Source: Tomocerus qinae (lineage: Eukaryota > Arthropoda > Collembola > Entomobryomorpha > Tomoceridae). Taken from it: a stretch of 64,000 nt of DNA. The translations under genes and the position numbers were made by a program. The notes under the pieces are model-generated. The model had not been told where the DNA came from and did no database searches. It worked only from the letters and a program-made list of their open reading frames with translations. This document shows positions 1 through 13,300 of the stretch, in pieces. The DNA is taken from contig CM034548.1 in assembly GCA_020055645.1 (NCBI GenBank), positions 37,750,296 through 37,814,295 of the forward strand, written 5' to 3'. The stretch's first letter is position 1; each line of letters begins with the position of its first letter.

Positions 1-3000
1 ACATTGCACTAAAGCTTAATTAGAATAATATTCCGACGTAGTATAAAGGCCAGGAAATTTAATCAAGTCGGAAACAATTCTATTCTTATTTTGAAGAAGA
101 TAATCTGTAGTACACACATGCAGATGTAGTGTATTTCATTAGAGTAATGGTGAAAGCTGTTGTGAACATTTGCATAAGGTGGAAGGGGAAATCAGAGCAA
201 ACTATTTAACGACTTGTAGATGAAATGAAAGTTATAATCTGACATCTAAAGATTTTGCATGAATTGGCGAGAGAGGAGAAGCAGGTAAGTAAGTAGTTAA
301 CTCGAAAGTTTGTCGCGGTTATCTGTTTGGTTCTCTCGCTTGGATATTAATCTTTTAAGCAGTTCTGGTCCGAAGAGAAAGCTGGAGAAACTCGGCCCTC
401 CTACGTGTAATTCTGAATTCTGAGAAGCTCAAGTCAGAATAAGTCAAGTCAACTTAATTCAACGTAATTGGCAAGTTGATTGTGATGTAAAGTCGAGTGA
501 GGCAGGACATGATTCCCACGTTTGCTTTGGTTAGACCATCGAAAACATTAAGTGAAAGAAGAGAGACACTTCCGCCCTTCCCTTGCTCTCCCCCAGTAAG
601 TCAGGAACACCAGCAAATAAATGTCTTCTCTCATGTCAAAGAACTCTGTCCTATTACAACATCCGATCCTTACACACTCTCATCCCATCACATGCCTAAG
701 TAACTGTCGGACTGATAAAAATAAAACTCCGCTACCGACTCCCATCTACTCACCTCGGTTCACTTACCTTACCATTAAACCTTATTTTATGCTCCTGTAA
801 TTTTGGATACCTGCCTGCCTCAGACTCTCCTACTTTCTTCAATTCTGTCGCAATGCCTACTAAGAGAAAGTTGCACAACAATGACTGCATCTTCAACTCT
901 ACTTGTGCGACGTGAACTTGTTTACTTAAAATCTCCAATTACCCAAAGTTCAGGTACGCAATGCCAATAGTAGATTGGATATTGAACTGAATATAAAATT
1001 AAGAATTGAACACTATATCGTATTAAAACATTTACAAGCCTTATTCCCATTTATGCTTTTAGAAGGCATATTTTTTTTCATATTAGTGTTAAAGTTTTAC
1101 ATTAATATTTATGTGGCTTTAAAACTTTAGTGGAGTGAATCTCGTGAAACATTCTTTGACAATACTTAGGAATGAGTTATTGGAAGTAGCATGTTATAAA
1201 CTTGAGATTATATCCATTAAAATAATTTATGACGATGCTTGGTACAAAGCAGGGCGTTTGTGAATTTATAAGAATTCCAAAAAAAATTCAATTTATCGTA
1301 GTAATAAACCTGCACGAACATGACCTTCGTAAATAGATAAGTATGCAGTGACAATTCTGATATACAACCAATTCCTATTACAGCTTGCATTTGTCAAACA
1401 CCTACCCCAACGACTTTTAATAGAGACAATGTATCGAGAAGTATTTTTGTGACAGTCTATCAAAGGAATGCAAATAATCCAGCCTTTTAGAGTTGTTTAC
1501 AATATGTATAGTAACAGTGAGCATTAAACACGCATAAATTATAAAGTCTTGTCAATATTAGATAGCAAGGTAAGTATTAAATATTCAATGCCATTTCTGC
1601 TGACTGTGCCATTAGGTTGATTGATTTTTCTTACGGATAAATAATGTGTAGCAGGCAAGAAGGAATCAATACGTTGCTAAAGATACCCCAACTGCAGAGT
1701 GGAGATAATACCTACGATTACTGAAGTGTAGAGATGTTACTACCTACCTTCCCGCAGAACTATATGGCCATTTACTGCAAAGCGTGTTTACTGCATATAC
1801 CTGTCGCTATGATATTGTTACTGAGCTAAAGAATATCTACTGCACCTACTTTATGTACGGACATGCATAATCAATGTTTATTGGTGATTGGAGCATCGAA
1901 GCATGAAAAACGGATATAGCCAGGCATAACTATGTCTGCATGCAACCAAAAATATAATATTTTATAGCCCATAATAGCTAAGTCACCCGGTTAGGAATCA
2001 GTCTGACGCTCAATATTGATATATTATTTCTTATTTCTTTCTGAGAACTTTTCTGATAAGTACAAACATCACTCATTATTAATGAGAAGCAACGGACTAT
2101 ATTCTATAAAGCTACATTGATATAAATATAACGCAAATGTCTAATTTTATTTCGGATACGGATTCACAACTCTGTGACATGAGACCTAAAGGTTAGATTA
2201 CTTAGCATTTACTCAGGTATTTGGATTCATGTGAGTTTTCTGGATTTAGAAACTGGAGACTTATTCTCGAAAATGCTCAGGGGCTGAACTTAAGCAGAAA
2301 TAATCCCCATTTCCCTTAACTATAGACAAAATTGCAAATCAGGAAAGATATATTGCTATAACAGCTCACGTGTCAAGATACTCTATTGAAATTGTCGGAG
2401 ACAAATTCTCAAAAATGTTCATCTACCCTTTAGCATTCTCATGAACAATGATTTTTAGAATGTAAGAACAAAAGATTTAGATCAAAAAAATAAATATGGT
2501 CCAAAATCAAATACTGAGAAGTTGTTTGCAAGTCTGCTGAAGAATTTGAATGCATCATTTCGGTTTTAGAGATAGGGATTTAGAATGTTCCCGTTGATAA
2601 GGGCTCCAAAATTTCCCAAATGTAATCGGCAGTACATTTATGATGATTTGATACATATTTTGGCATTATAGGTAGTCGAAAATCTTGTGTGAGGCTCTCT
2701 TTCATTATATCTGCCTTAGAGAAGAAGAGCAAATTGAGTGCACCACAGGACGGAATTAAATGACAGACAGGAAATGATCTAATCCCACCACGCCAGCCTT
2801 TTGTCATTTCATTTTGTGTACTAGAAATTGCGTTTTATTCAGTGCTCTTCCACCCACCTATACCTTTAATATCTTCCGGAATCTTTGCTCATCTTTGTTC
2901 TATTGTCTATCCTATTTCATGGCTAAAGACTATTATTTCATTTTCAATAGAACGTACATGCAGGACTGTAAATCATAAAATGAAACCCTAAGAGATACGG

Positions 3001-6000
3001 ATCACTCATTTAATACTTACTTAAATTTAAACTCAGTTAGATACGGGATTCATTCTGAACAGAGAGGTGGTTCAAGTAAAGATAGGATTGCCGACAGATA
3101 GAGACTCTACTTTTATTTAATTAAACTTCTGCATACGTTGCGACTTTCGCCAAAATAATAATATTCAGTTTCATTCGCCTAAAAGTTTTCCGTTTGTAAT
3201 TTGAGACTGAGGACGTCATAATGAGTAATTTGTTATTTAAATGCCCATATAAGAGAGAATCCGTCTGTTCTGATATATCCACAGCCACAAATAGCACTTA
3301 CCATCAGATATCTCTCCTTCCTATGGTTGACTTTTATTTCTAGGTCCTGCCCTAAGCCTAAGTTTATGTATCCTACTCATATTATCGACTAAATAATTTT
3401 ATAATATTTATATGCGGTGAATTAAACTGGATCATCTAGGAAAACTACCATATAGCCCCAATGAGTATTCCGTCCGTGCTGATTTGATTAGATTCTAAAG
3501 AGAAAGACCTGCACTTTTGCAATTGGACTTTGGATTCTGGAGGAATAGTAAACAATCGAATATGCAAAGGGATGTGTACTATTTAGGCCAAAGGGAACTA
3601 ACATTTGACGATCTCTTATTTTGCTATGTAATTATAGACACATCCTTCTCGCTAGAAAATTATTTACGCTAATAATTGCAAGTGCAAGAACTCTAATTGT
3701 CATAAGTGGAGTAATATCGGGAGCTATTTCCCTTTTTCAGCAGAAAGTGCCGGGATTGTAGGTGGATCCTCTTCCCTTTACTCTAAACCTTTTCCCAGAA
3801 CCTACTAATAAACAAAGAGTCTATTGTAGAAGGCACCTTTAAGAGCGTTGAACCAAAATTACAGATACGGCCGCCGCACTACCTGACAACTAAATTCTAA
3901 CATTGAAATTTTAATGGTTTTCTATTCCATAAACGGCTAACCTCAAACCAAGGCTTTGCTAATTGCGTTTTCTAATTCACTTTTAATTGCATCCCGTGAC
4001 TACACCTAATACCTCTACCTAATCATGTGCAATATGGAAGCAAAAGACTTAAAACAAAAGATCCAGCAAATAGAAAGAGGGAAACACGAGATTTTCAGCT
4101 TTGGATAGGCTCACATGTAAATGCATGTGTGGATGTACTACGAACTAACCCAGATAGGTCGTGTAGAATCTAATTCTACCGAATATCTTTCAAAAATTGT
4201 TCAAGGAGGTACCTACTCTCTTCTTTTTTTTCTCAATTAGTGTTTGTGTACATGAGTTCTGGATTCCTGCCTCTGTTCGCTCAGATTTTCCTGTGACTTT
4301 AATAACATGTCGTAGCCAATTGCCATCTGAGGAATGCTTTCTGCAAGTACCCTTGCCTTGAATAAAGTGTTAGGTACCTCACTTGTACAGCCTTATTTAC
4401 TTTCCTTTTTGTCAGCCGAGTAGCTTTTACTTCATTGTAGGAGACGCGAAATGTAAGTCAAACATGTCCCTTTATTATTTTTACCCTCAACAAAGCACTA
4501 GGTATATACTGAATTATTCAAAGCTATATTGTGATTTAGAATGTCTTTACATTGTGACCCATTGATCCATAAAACTAGCGACTTCCATCCATCTCTATAA
4601 ATCATACACTACTAAAACCCGTTTAATTTTCACCCGAAATCTCCTCAACCTAATGGCGTGGGCATTAATTTCTGCAAAGTTTGTTCGCGAAGATATGGAA
4701 ATTTTCCGCTCTCATTCATCTTACATCTCCCACTCGAAACTTAGGCCAACCACCCAAATGTATCAAATTGGGACTACTTAAAATATCTCCTTTGTACATG
4801 CACATGATATAAAAAGAATACAAAAATTATTAAGATTCGTTAGGTACATGGGTACACTGCACTCCATTGGCCCTATGTTATACTACCATTACCAAAGCTA
4901 TGCACTTTCATTGTACTTCTTATCTCCAATTCCTGAGTGGTCTCCTTTCGAGGAGCATTAGCTCTGTGTGCTCATTGTAAACAATGGCCGACTGATTTCT
5001 CAGATAAGGAATCTATTGAAAGCTATTGTTGGTTCTGAATTACTCTGCTAAAACCAGTATTAAAAGTACAATAGCCCTATCCACAAATTTCTATACCGTT
5101 TCATCCGGATTACTAATATAATACAACCACACGTCTCTTACCTCAAGACTCTAAATCTGCATGAAAACCTGCAGAATCTACAAATTTCTTATAAATCTAT
5201 AATTGTAGTATATTGTAGTATTCCATATTTTACTCAATGCTTCTTACTCTTCTTTGGAAAATATTGGTACCAAAAAATAACTGTATTCACTTTGTTCAAT
5301 GCTTTAGGATCTTTGAGGTTTTTAGAATTTCTTGTATAGAGCCAATTACACTGCGCCCCCATCGACGATTTCCTTCACTCCCTTTATCCATTTTCAACCG
5401 AAACCAATTTAAATTTTCTACAAAGCAATTTTGGATGAACCCTCCCTAATTATAAAGACATGATTTCTACTTATAGATTCCAACGCGCGTCATCGAAACA
5501 AAAATTCTTTGAATTTTAGATGCGATTGAAATAAGGAAAACTTGTAACGAAATGTGATTCTCAAGTACTCTAAATATGACTTACTTACACCCCCCGCACT
5601 TGGTACATGTTATCTACTGAAAGGGAAGATCTGAATGAGTATTGTAATATTGTATGTAGTTGCATAATGGAGACCGTAATTCATTTCAGGGAAAGCAACA
5701 AAGAAAACAGTGTAGTACTTACCATAATATGTTCATGAATAGGAAATAACGCTCATGCAATGTTAGGTACTTTCATTCATTTTCGATTTTTGGCATGGTA
5801 GTTTCACAGCATATGTTAGTTGGCATATTTATGGGTGACCCCAAAAAATATTAAATAATGCTACAGTTATATTTACATAATCCGATTGCTTTTCTTTTCA
5901 TACATATTGTTCTAGTGCTTAAGCCTCTTGCATTGACATGTATGTAGAGGGACATTGAATTAAATATTAATCGGGACTTTGGGATTTAGGTTCTTGGTAG

Positions 6001-7185
6001 TAATACACTATAAAGTTATTTTGGTGCATAAAATGGAATATTAATAAGCCATTTCCCTATTTTATTTTTGTTGGATTAGTAATTCCAGCATGTTATAAGT
6101 AAGAGCTCATTTATAAATTGTGCTGTATAGTTTCGACAAATTGTTAATAAATGTTTGGGAAAGGAAGATTCTTGTGTAAAGGCTAATTATATTTAGTAAA
6201 TCAAGTAGAAAAATGTGTACAATGGAAAGATGGAGTCAGAGCAGGAAGCTGATGTTTATATGCTTGCTAATATGCTATATATTTAGGGTAATAAATAGAT
6301 GGGATAATGTCAGGAGTGTAACGGAGTTATAGTAACTGGTCTCTGATAGACATTATCATGACACAGTCTGTTGAAATGGGTAGCAGTGTATAAAGGGGAC
6401 TAGATGAGACTGCCAATTTATTTAGGATTTGTACTTTTCCGTCGGATTTTGTTTTCCGTTGCCCCCGAAGTCCAACGTACCATAATTACAGAGAAACTAA
6501 AACTAATCCAAGCAGGAAAGAGCAAGAGTTAATGATATGCATCCTGCCATGTGTAATCCTACCTCGAGAAAACACAAAAATTACATTGTACATACTTATA
6601 GACTTATTAGGGGGTTATTAGCTATAGCTTAATAGGTTAGGGGTCTGTAGTTATCTTTTAGATACTTTTATGAATCTAGTGGTACAATATACGAGATAAT
6701 GTGTTTGCAGAGTGCAATGGAATTGTTCCAGCAGGTTCCAGAACTATTTGCCAAGATAATGATGCTAAGGTGATGGAAAGCATTTGTGCTGAACTTGTTT
6801 GAACCCTTGTTTCTTTTCAGTTTACTTTCGTCTCTCACCAGACAGCTATAATCGAGTGAATAAGGTGAATATGCTCAGTTTTCTCAAATCACTTGCAGTC
6901 GGTGAGTTTCAAAGCTTTAAAGCCCTGAGGTTTGCATTCTGTGTGTTTTACTACCGAATTTTATTTTTGTTGCAGCATGAAATAGAAACGAGGGGAGAAA
7001 TGCTGTCGATATCGATAAAGTGCACTAAATGTTTGTTCCTTCAGGCTTTGCCATGGAATGTGTGACTATATTAAATGCAAATCAGGAATGGGATATCAAG
7101 AATCCATAGAGTAAGCAAGTTTGTGTGTCGTAAATAGGAGAAATCTAAATTGGGGGTATTACAGATAAAGAAAGTAAATTTTTAC
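1..7185. other. AT-rich stretch without a convincing gene
   Basis: All open frames here are short (below 90 codons) and none has a recognisable domain. The only segment I would single out is minus strand about 750-938. It contains an ATG followed by a hydrophobic start (MQSLLCNFLLVG) and runs into GTAAGT-type donor sequence, so it could be a first coding exon of an unseen gene, but nothing downstream confirms it. No tRNA, rRNA or long repeat was seen. The stretch may be intron of a gene whose candidate exon lies at 7,186-7,326. Confidence 0.35.
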
Positions 7186-7326
7186 CTTTGGCATGCTCAG
7201 CGTTGATATTGAGGCTGACGTCAATGTCCACGGAATGTGTGTGACTTTGACCAATAGACAATTCTGTGTTGCCGCTCGAGTCTCGCGTTGTAATAAGTGT
7301 TCCCATGTTGACTCTATTTTTGCAAA
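7186..7326 (-). CDS. Candidate internal or first coding exon, function unknown
   Basis: On the minus strand a clean acceptor (TTGTCTTTAG) precedes an open exon. It ends at an AAAG/GTAAAA donor at 7,186. The exon contains an ATG at 7,306-7,304 and reads MGTLITTRDSSGNTELSIG and onward, about 40 codons after the ATG. It is also open upstream of the ATG to the acceptor. Its base composition is visibly richer in G+C than the neighbouring sequence, including CTCGAG and CGCG, which fits coding sequence. No domain is recognised and the peptide is hydrophilic. I could not find the partner exons, which would lie towards lower coordinates. A chance open frame between two splice-like sites remains possible. 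Confidence 0.35.
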
Positions 7327-10300
7327 CTAAAGACAATGGTCAGGTCAGAGTCAGAGAGATAGTACAGTTTGCCAGTGGCCGGAATGGCCAGCCCTTTTGC
7401 CGTAAGTCTTTAGAACTGCTCCGAGTTGCAGTCAACGAGTGAGATGAGATTGCAGAGAGATACTACCAAATGAGATAGAATAGTTTATGTGATTGACCTT
7501 AGGACAGAAACGCTTCTTTTCCACTCTGGTTACTATTTGCAAACAGTCTGACCTGGGGTATATTTAGCCTCAAGATTTCAAGTTGAAACCGAGAAAAAGC
7601 AATTGGCCACGATGAGATGAAGGTGCATCAGCGGAAAGAGTATTTGATTGATGAAAAATCTAATAGATTAGAAAGATATCACTCGCCAGAGAAAATTCAA
7701 GTTCAATTTAAAGGAAATGTACTTTTTTGTCTAAATTCGATTTCTATCTTTGGACCACTCAGATGAGGAGACTGAATTGTATCAACGATGAGTTCATTAA
7801 AAATAATTGAAAGGTAGAAGTTTCCACTTCTTGAAAGATTATTCTCAGTACTTTTTTGATAGTTCAGTGCAAAAATGTCTTGTGACAGTTCACTGTAGAT
7901 TGGTACTAATTTCTTCTTTCTTATAATTGTCAATTTGTAAACAAAAGTGTTTGTAACCCGTCAGTGTTCACTTTCAGTTGGAAAATATTGTTTGAGACTG
8001 TCTTGGGTGTGTTTTTTGCTCTGAAAACTGCTATTAGAATGCAGTAAAACTATTTTGGCTGAGTAAGATATCCTGTTGGCATTGGCAAATGTTTCTTTTT
8101 ACGACTTCTCATCTCTTTCAAAATACATGTCCAGTTTGTAGGTTATTTCTTAGGTACAACAGTAGTAAGTCAAATATCTCATAAATTATTCATACATGTG
8201 AATAATCTGGGAAAAAATGCTAACAGCAAAAAACACTTTCTTAACGGTAACCTAGTTGTTTATTTGTGCTATTTAGAGTGTTAAGAAAAGCATTGCGTTG
8301 CGGAGAACTTTTGAGTAACAATTTCCTTTGGTAAATGCATTTAGGATTTAGTAGTCTTTCTTCCCGAAACTTTTCACTTTGGATTCCAATGTTTCTGATT
8401 TATAATTAAAAGTGATGAAAGTTGAAGACGAAAGTATATATTGAATCGAAGAGTTGGGAATATTATTTAGTAGACTAGGAGGTCGGAAGGTAGAATGGTT
8501 TACCGTTAGCTTGTTAGTGAACTACGTCGTGACAGGACGATATGCCGATGTTGAGTTTAATCTTAGAAAGAATGAGGTAAGGTAAGACAAGCTTGAGAGA
8601 AAGGACAAGTTAAAGCCGAACTGAACTGTCGTAGGAGAAAACGAAGGATTCGATGTGAAATTTGGCTCTGCTACTGGGAAAATATAGTTAGGCGTTAAGT
8701 GGGCATTTGAGGAAATTCTATTTTGAGGTTATTCCTGCGGAAAAGTTTCAAATTGAGACAACTCGAAGGAAAAGTTAAGCTAGTCAAGGGGAAAGTTGGA
8801 AATTGAGACAGAGACAAGAATTGTGTTGTTGCGCTCTTTAAATAAAATAATGGACAAGTCAATAGGGAAGAGACTGGCAGGTGAGTAAGTAGTCGGATTT
8901 TTACACTTGGCAGAATTGACTTTTCAAAATTGGAACAGGGAATTCGGATTTGATGTTTATCTTGATTTGACGAGTGATAAGGAGGATTAAAAGAGAGAAA
9001 GGACATTGGCTACAGATTTATGTTTTGACTAGTTGCCTCTTGCCACAGACTGTCCAGAGCCTAGTCTGGAAGGAGTGAAAGGGAAGTGAGATGAAATTGT
9101 GTTTGTAGATTTGGAACAAGTGGAAATGGAATGTGGAGTGTAACTCTGTCAGAGGCGAAGTGACGGTTCATAGCCAACTGTCGCTGACTACACACAACCC
9201 GTTTGGGAGGGAGAGGCGGGCAACTTCCCTCCGATTCTTTCCACATCCACACTCTCTCCGTTTATACACGTTCCTTTGCGACGAACCGAAAACAGCTAAC
9301 CCAAAGACTGCCTTTCCCTCGACTTTCTCCTATGCCACTCTTGTTTACCATTGTCAGACCGGAATGCCCGAACTCCTATATAACCCGTGTAAAATGTATC
9401 TGTGTCCAGCTGGACTAACTCCTTTAGTGTTAGATGGACTTGTCTACTTGTCTCCCTCACACACAAAACGGAGTGGCTGAAGGAACTGGACGTCTCCTGC
9501 TCGTGCTCCTACATAATCCATTCACTGCTTTATATGTATTTGTTCACTATCTGAGGTGACTAGTAAATTACCTCCAGCCTCTGTTTACTCTGCTCTCTCT
9601 GCCTCTTCCTTCCTATCTCTGTCGCTCTGTTATCGAAAAATGTATTAAGTGTACATACAGAGATGCCTGAAAACAGTCGCTTTCTCCGTCTCCGAATCAC
9701 AAATTATTGCATTCCCTTTGATTCAATTTGTTTCCAGTATATTAAATTTTAGACTTCTTTCAAGTACGCAAACAGACGCTCTTCGAACACGTTGCAAATT
9801 TATGGAATTGATTACTTTCAGGTTTTCATTTACCTGCATGCTTTTATTAAGGGCCATGGTTGAATAAAATACTACTCTCTTTCAATTTCATCAATTCTTT
9901 TTCACAAAAAAAGATTATGATCTCTATACACTAAAGTCCAAAAGTCTATGCTACCTCATCCCCCCAATGGCTTTTTTCCACATCATTTACCTAATCAAAA
10001 AATAAAAAGTCAAATCTGCAGGACACAATCTCATCCTAAATGTCCTCACAGACCCTAAGGTCTGTTGACTTTATGCTCTATAATTAGTTTAATTTACGAA
10101 TGTGGGCATTCAGCAAATGTAAATGCAAACTTAAGTTTCAGTGAACTCAATTTTCCACTATTATTTACAGAAGGCTTTAATATGTGGGAATGCACTTGTC
10201 ATTACTAAAGACTGCCGACTGAGAGAGTGCAGAGACAGAAAGTGGAATCTACAGATCTGTCAACTCTAGTAGGACTTTTATCCCTTCCCTTTCTTTCGAT

Positions 10301-13300
10301 AGATACATATCAGAGTCTATCCACCCCTTTTAAAATGTCCAAATTAATTGCCAACCACGTAATTTGACTTGAAACTATCACAAGACATGTTCTTAGAGAA
10401 CATCATTACATTATTATTATAGTCTTTCATTCAGAATACGTGCACGATTCAATGCCCTTTAGTATGTGTAGGTGTTTATGATTGACTATAAAATGAGACC
10501 TAAACGAGATCATACATTTTTTATCTACAGTACTCGTATGGAAATATAAAATTTAGATGTAAGAAGTCATGAGCGTATTGAAGTAGTGTCCGGGTACTTT
10601 TTATCTGCAATATCTAAATGCTATTTCTGCTTTTCCTAGTGCACACATGACGTTGATGTTTTAGATAAAATAAAGTTGATTGGATTTTCTTCTAATTCCT
10701 ATATTCCAATGTAGAAATTCTTAAACACAAATAGGCTTGTGTTTTTCCACTCGTAAAATGATGCCTAAAACAAATATTTAGTTGTCGATATTCATCATGC
10801 TTCCGTTCCTATGAAATTATGAAGCTACATGAAAAAGTATTTCTTCCCCCATTGCCTAGTCATGAGACTTAGATACACGTGCCTGCCTACTCTCGACCTA
10901 AAATTTTTATTGTTACATAACTCGACGGAGGTATTAGTTTCACTAGTTATTAAGCGGCATGAGGAACCGCTGGAACCATTAAAAAACGAAAACGTGCTTC
11001 CTATCAGGTTACCTTACTTAATAATTTGAAATAATGATGTTCAAAGGACAGGTAATTCCGCACTTGAGTGAAATCATCTGAGGTTACCTTACCTATCAAT
11101 TTGAAATAATGATCTAAGGACAGGTAACTCCGCACTTGACTGAAATCTTCTGACCCGTTCCTACCGCCTCATACTGCGATACAAATTGTTCTATCACCTG
11201 ATATTTTTTTGACAACTGAGACACCCACTAGACACGTGTACTACTGGGGTACTTTGTAAGTACAGTACAGACTACCAATTCTGTATCTCTTTTGCCTCAT
11301 TATGCTTTCTCTGTTTCTCCACACATCTCGCTCGCCCACGGACCACGGTATATGATATTTTGTTGAATTTTAATGATGAAATCATTAGCCTTTAAAACAT
11401 GAACTACCACGAGTAGATAATGAGCAAGTGAACATCTGCATTATGCAACGATTGAAAAATTGGCCTTAGATATCAAGTTGTATTATAATTATATGGATAT
11501 AAAATGCATAATGTACTTGTAAGATTATAAATTTTTATATTTTTTGTACGCCCTTCCTTCCTTCTGACATGCCAGACGTTCATCAGTCAAGATACAAGGA
11601 AGTTCTTTGCTATGACGCAAAGGAAAAAGAAAACTGCCGATACAATGTCGACTTTGCATCCGGAATCCTTAACTTGTGTCATGACATAGAAACCTTGACG
11701 ACAGTAACTGTCTCACATTTTCCGCATCATTAAGTGATTATGCGTGCTATATTATGTTACATCTATAAGCCATTTCTGGGAGCATGCATGATGGAAAAGT
11801 ACAAATATATTTTCCTGGTTCTGGGATATATATGTATAGGATAGTACATGAGACTCATGTGTTTGCATGGGCAGATAAAAGCAAGTTTGGTGGTACAAGA
11901 AGCACGCATTTATGTACGTTGGGGAACTAATCTCTTTCCTTCTATAATTGATACATTGATTGTAAGATTAGCTCTTTTTGTCACGGCAAGGTTACCACCT
12001 GTACAAATCAGTAGTTTTTCTATTTATTCCACGTGCGACAACAGCCAACACACTTTAATTGAATTTCCTGCTTTGCTTCTTCATTCCTTTCGTGATGCGG
12101 CTGACTGAAAAGGTGGTCCGCACACGAATATTGAATACTATAGACCTCTGATAGGAATTGGATACACAAAATAAATGCACTTACATAAAAGCAATTTTAA
12201 AATTAAATACATATTGAATACGCTTGATAGTTAGCGAATGACTTACCGGACTTTGCCAATTTACAGTCAGAACATCAAAGCAAACGTGATGAAATTCGTC
12301 TACATGGAACATAAAATAAATATGAAAGAACAATCTTTTCATCAAAGTATCAAATCATTTAATCCTATATTCACGCCATTCGTTGGGGCAATCAACACAA
12401 TTCGCTTTACCATTTGGTCATGTGAATCATTACTAAGTCAATTAAGGTAAGGTCAACTATGTAGTAAAACGGTTCACAAAATATTCATAGTAATAAGCCT
12501 TCGTTTTTGACTTCCAAATATTTAGGGGATATTACTCATCACCCATTACTATATCGAAGTAGCGCTTCACGGTTATTTTTTTCTGCTGCTTCTATCCTGT
12601 TTTTGAAGTTGGGTGAACAGGCAGATTACTTAACATTGCATCTGATTGAGACAGCAGCTGTATTTTATTGCAGAGGGAAAGCCTGTTTGTCCCTAAAGAA
12701 CGGAATGTTTATTCATACTTGATGAGATGAGACTAACATATAATACCATTCAGTCCTTTGGCTTGTTTCTGCTTTTACCTCTTTCTTTTGATTACCGGTA
12801 TTGAAAATCAAACATTGGTAATATGAAAACAAATTAATCATGACTAATAATCGTTTGATTAATGTAAAGTAATTGACATTCAAGTTTTATTATTATTGTA
12901 ATGTAAAAATGTGCGAAATACGGAAACCATATTATGGTATCTTAATGCTTAAAAGGGCAGATATTATATAATGTGTTGAAAATTGCACTACTATAAGTAG
13001 CACGGGTATAATTAGTGATTCTACTTGACCTCTTTTACAAAAGGAAAATTATTTCTCTATTTCCTTAATCCTTATTAAAAAGGTCGTCAAGCTATGAACA
13101 AAGGATATAAATATGAAAAATTAATTTGTTTTCTCTGCTTTCACTCTAAATGCTTTTGTAGGAACTTTCACTTACTATATTTCTTACTTATAAGATTCTA
13201 ATTAAGATGTTTTTATATAAGCAACATTTTTCAAAAAGTACAACTGACTTCTAAATGTCAATGTATTTTACATAGAAGCAACTTACCTCGGGCAATAGCC

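Noticed and set aside
9133-9480. 115-codon plus-strand open frame in a G+C-richer patch
   Set aside because: No domain, no splice or codon support; the patch looks more like promoter sequence.
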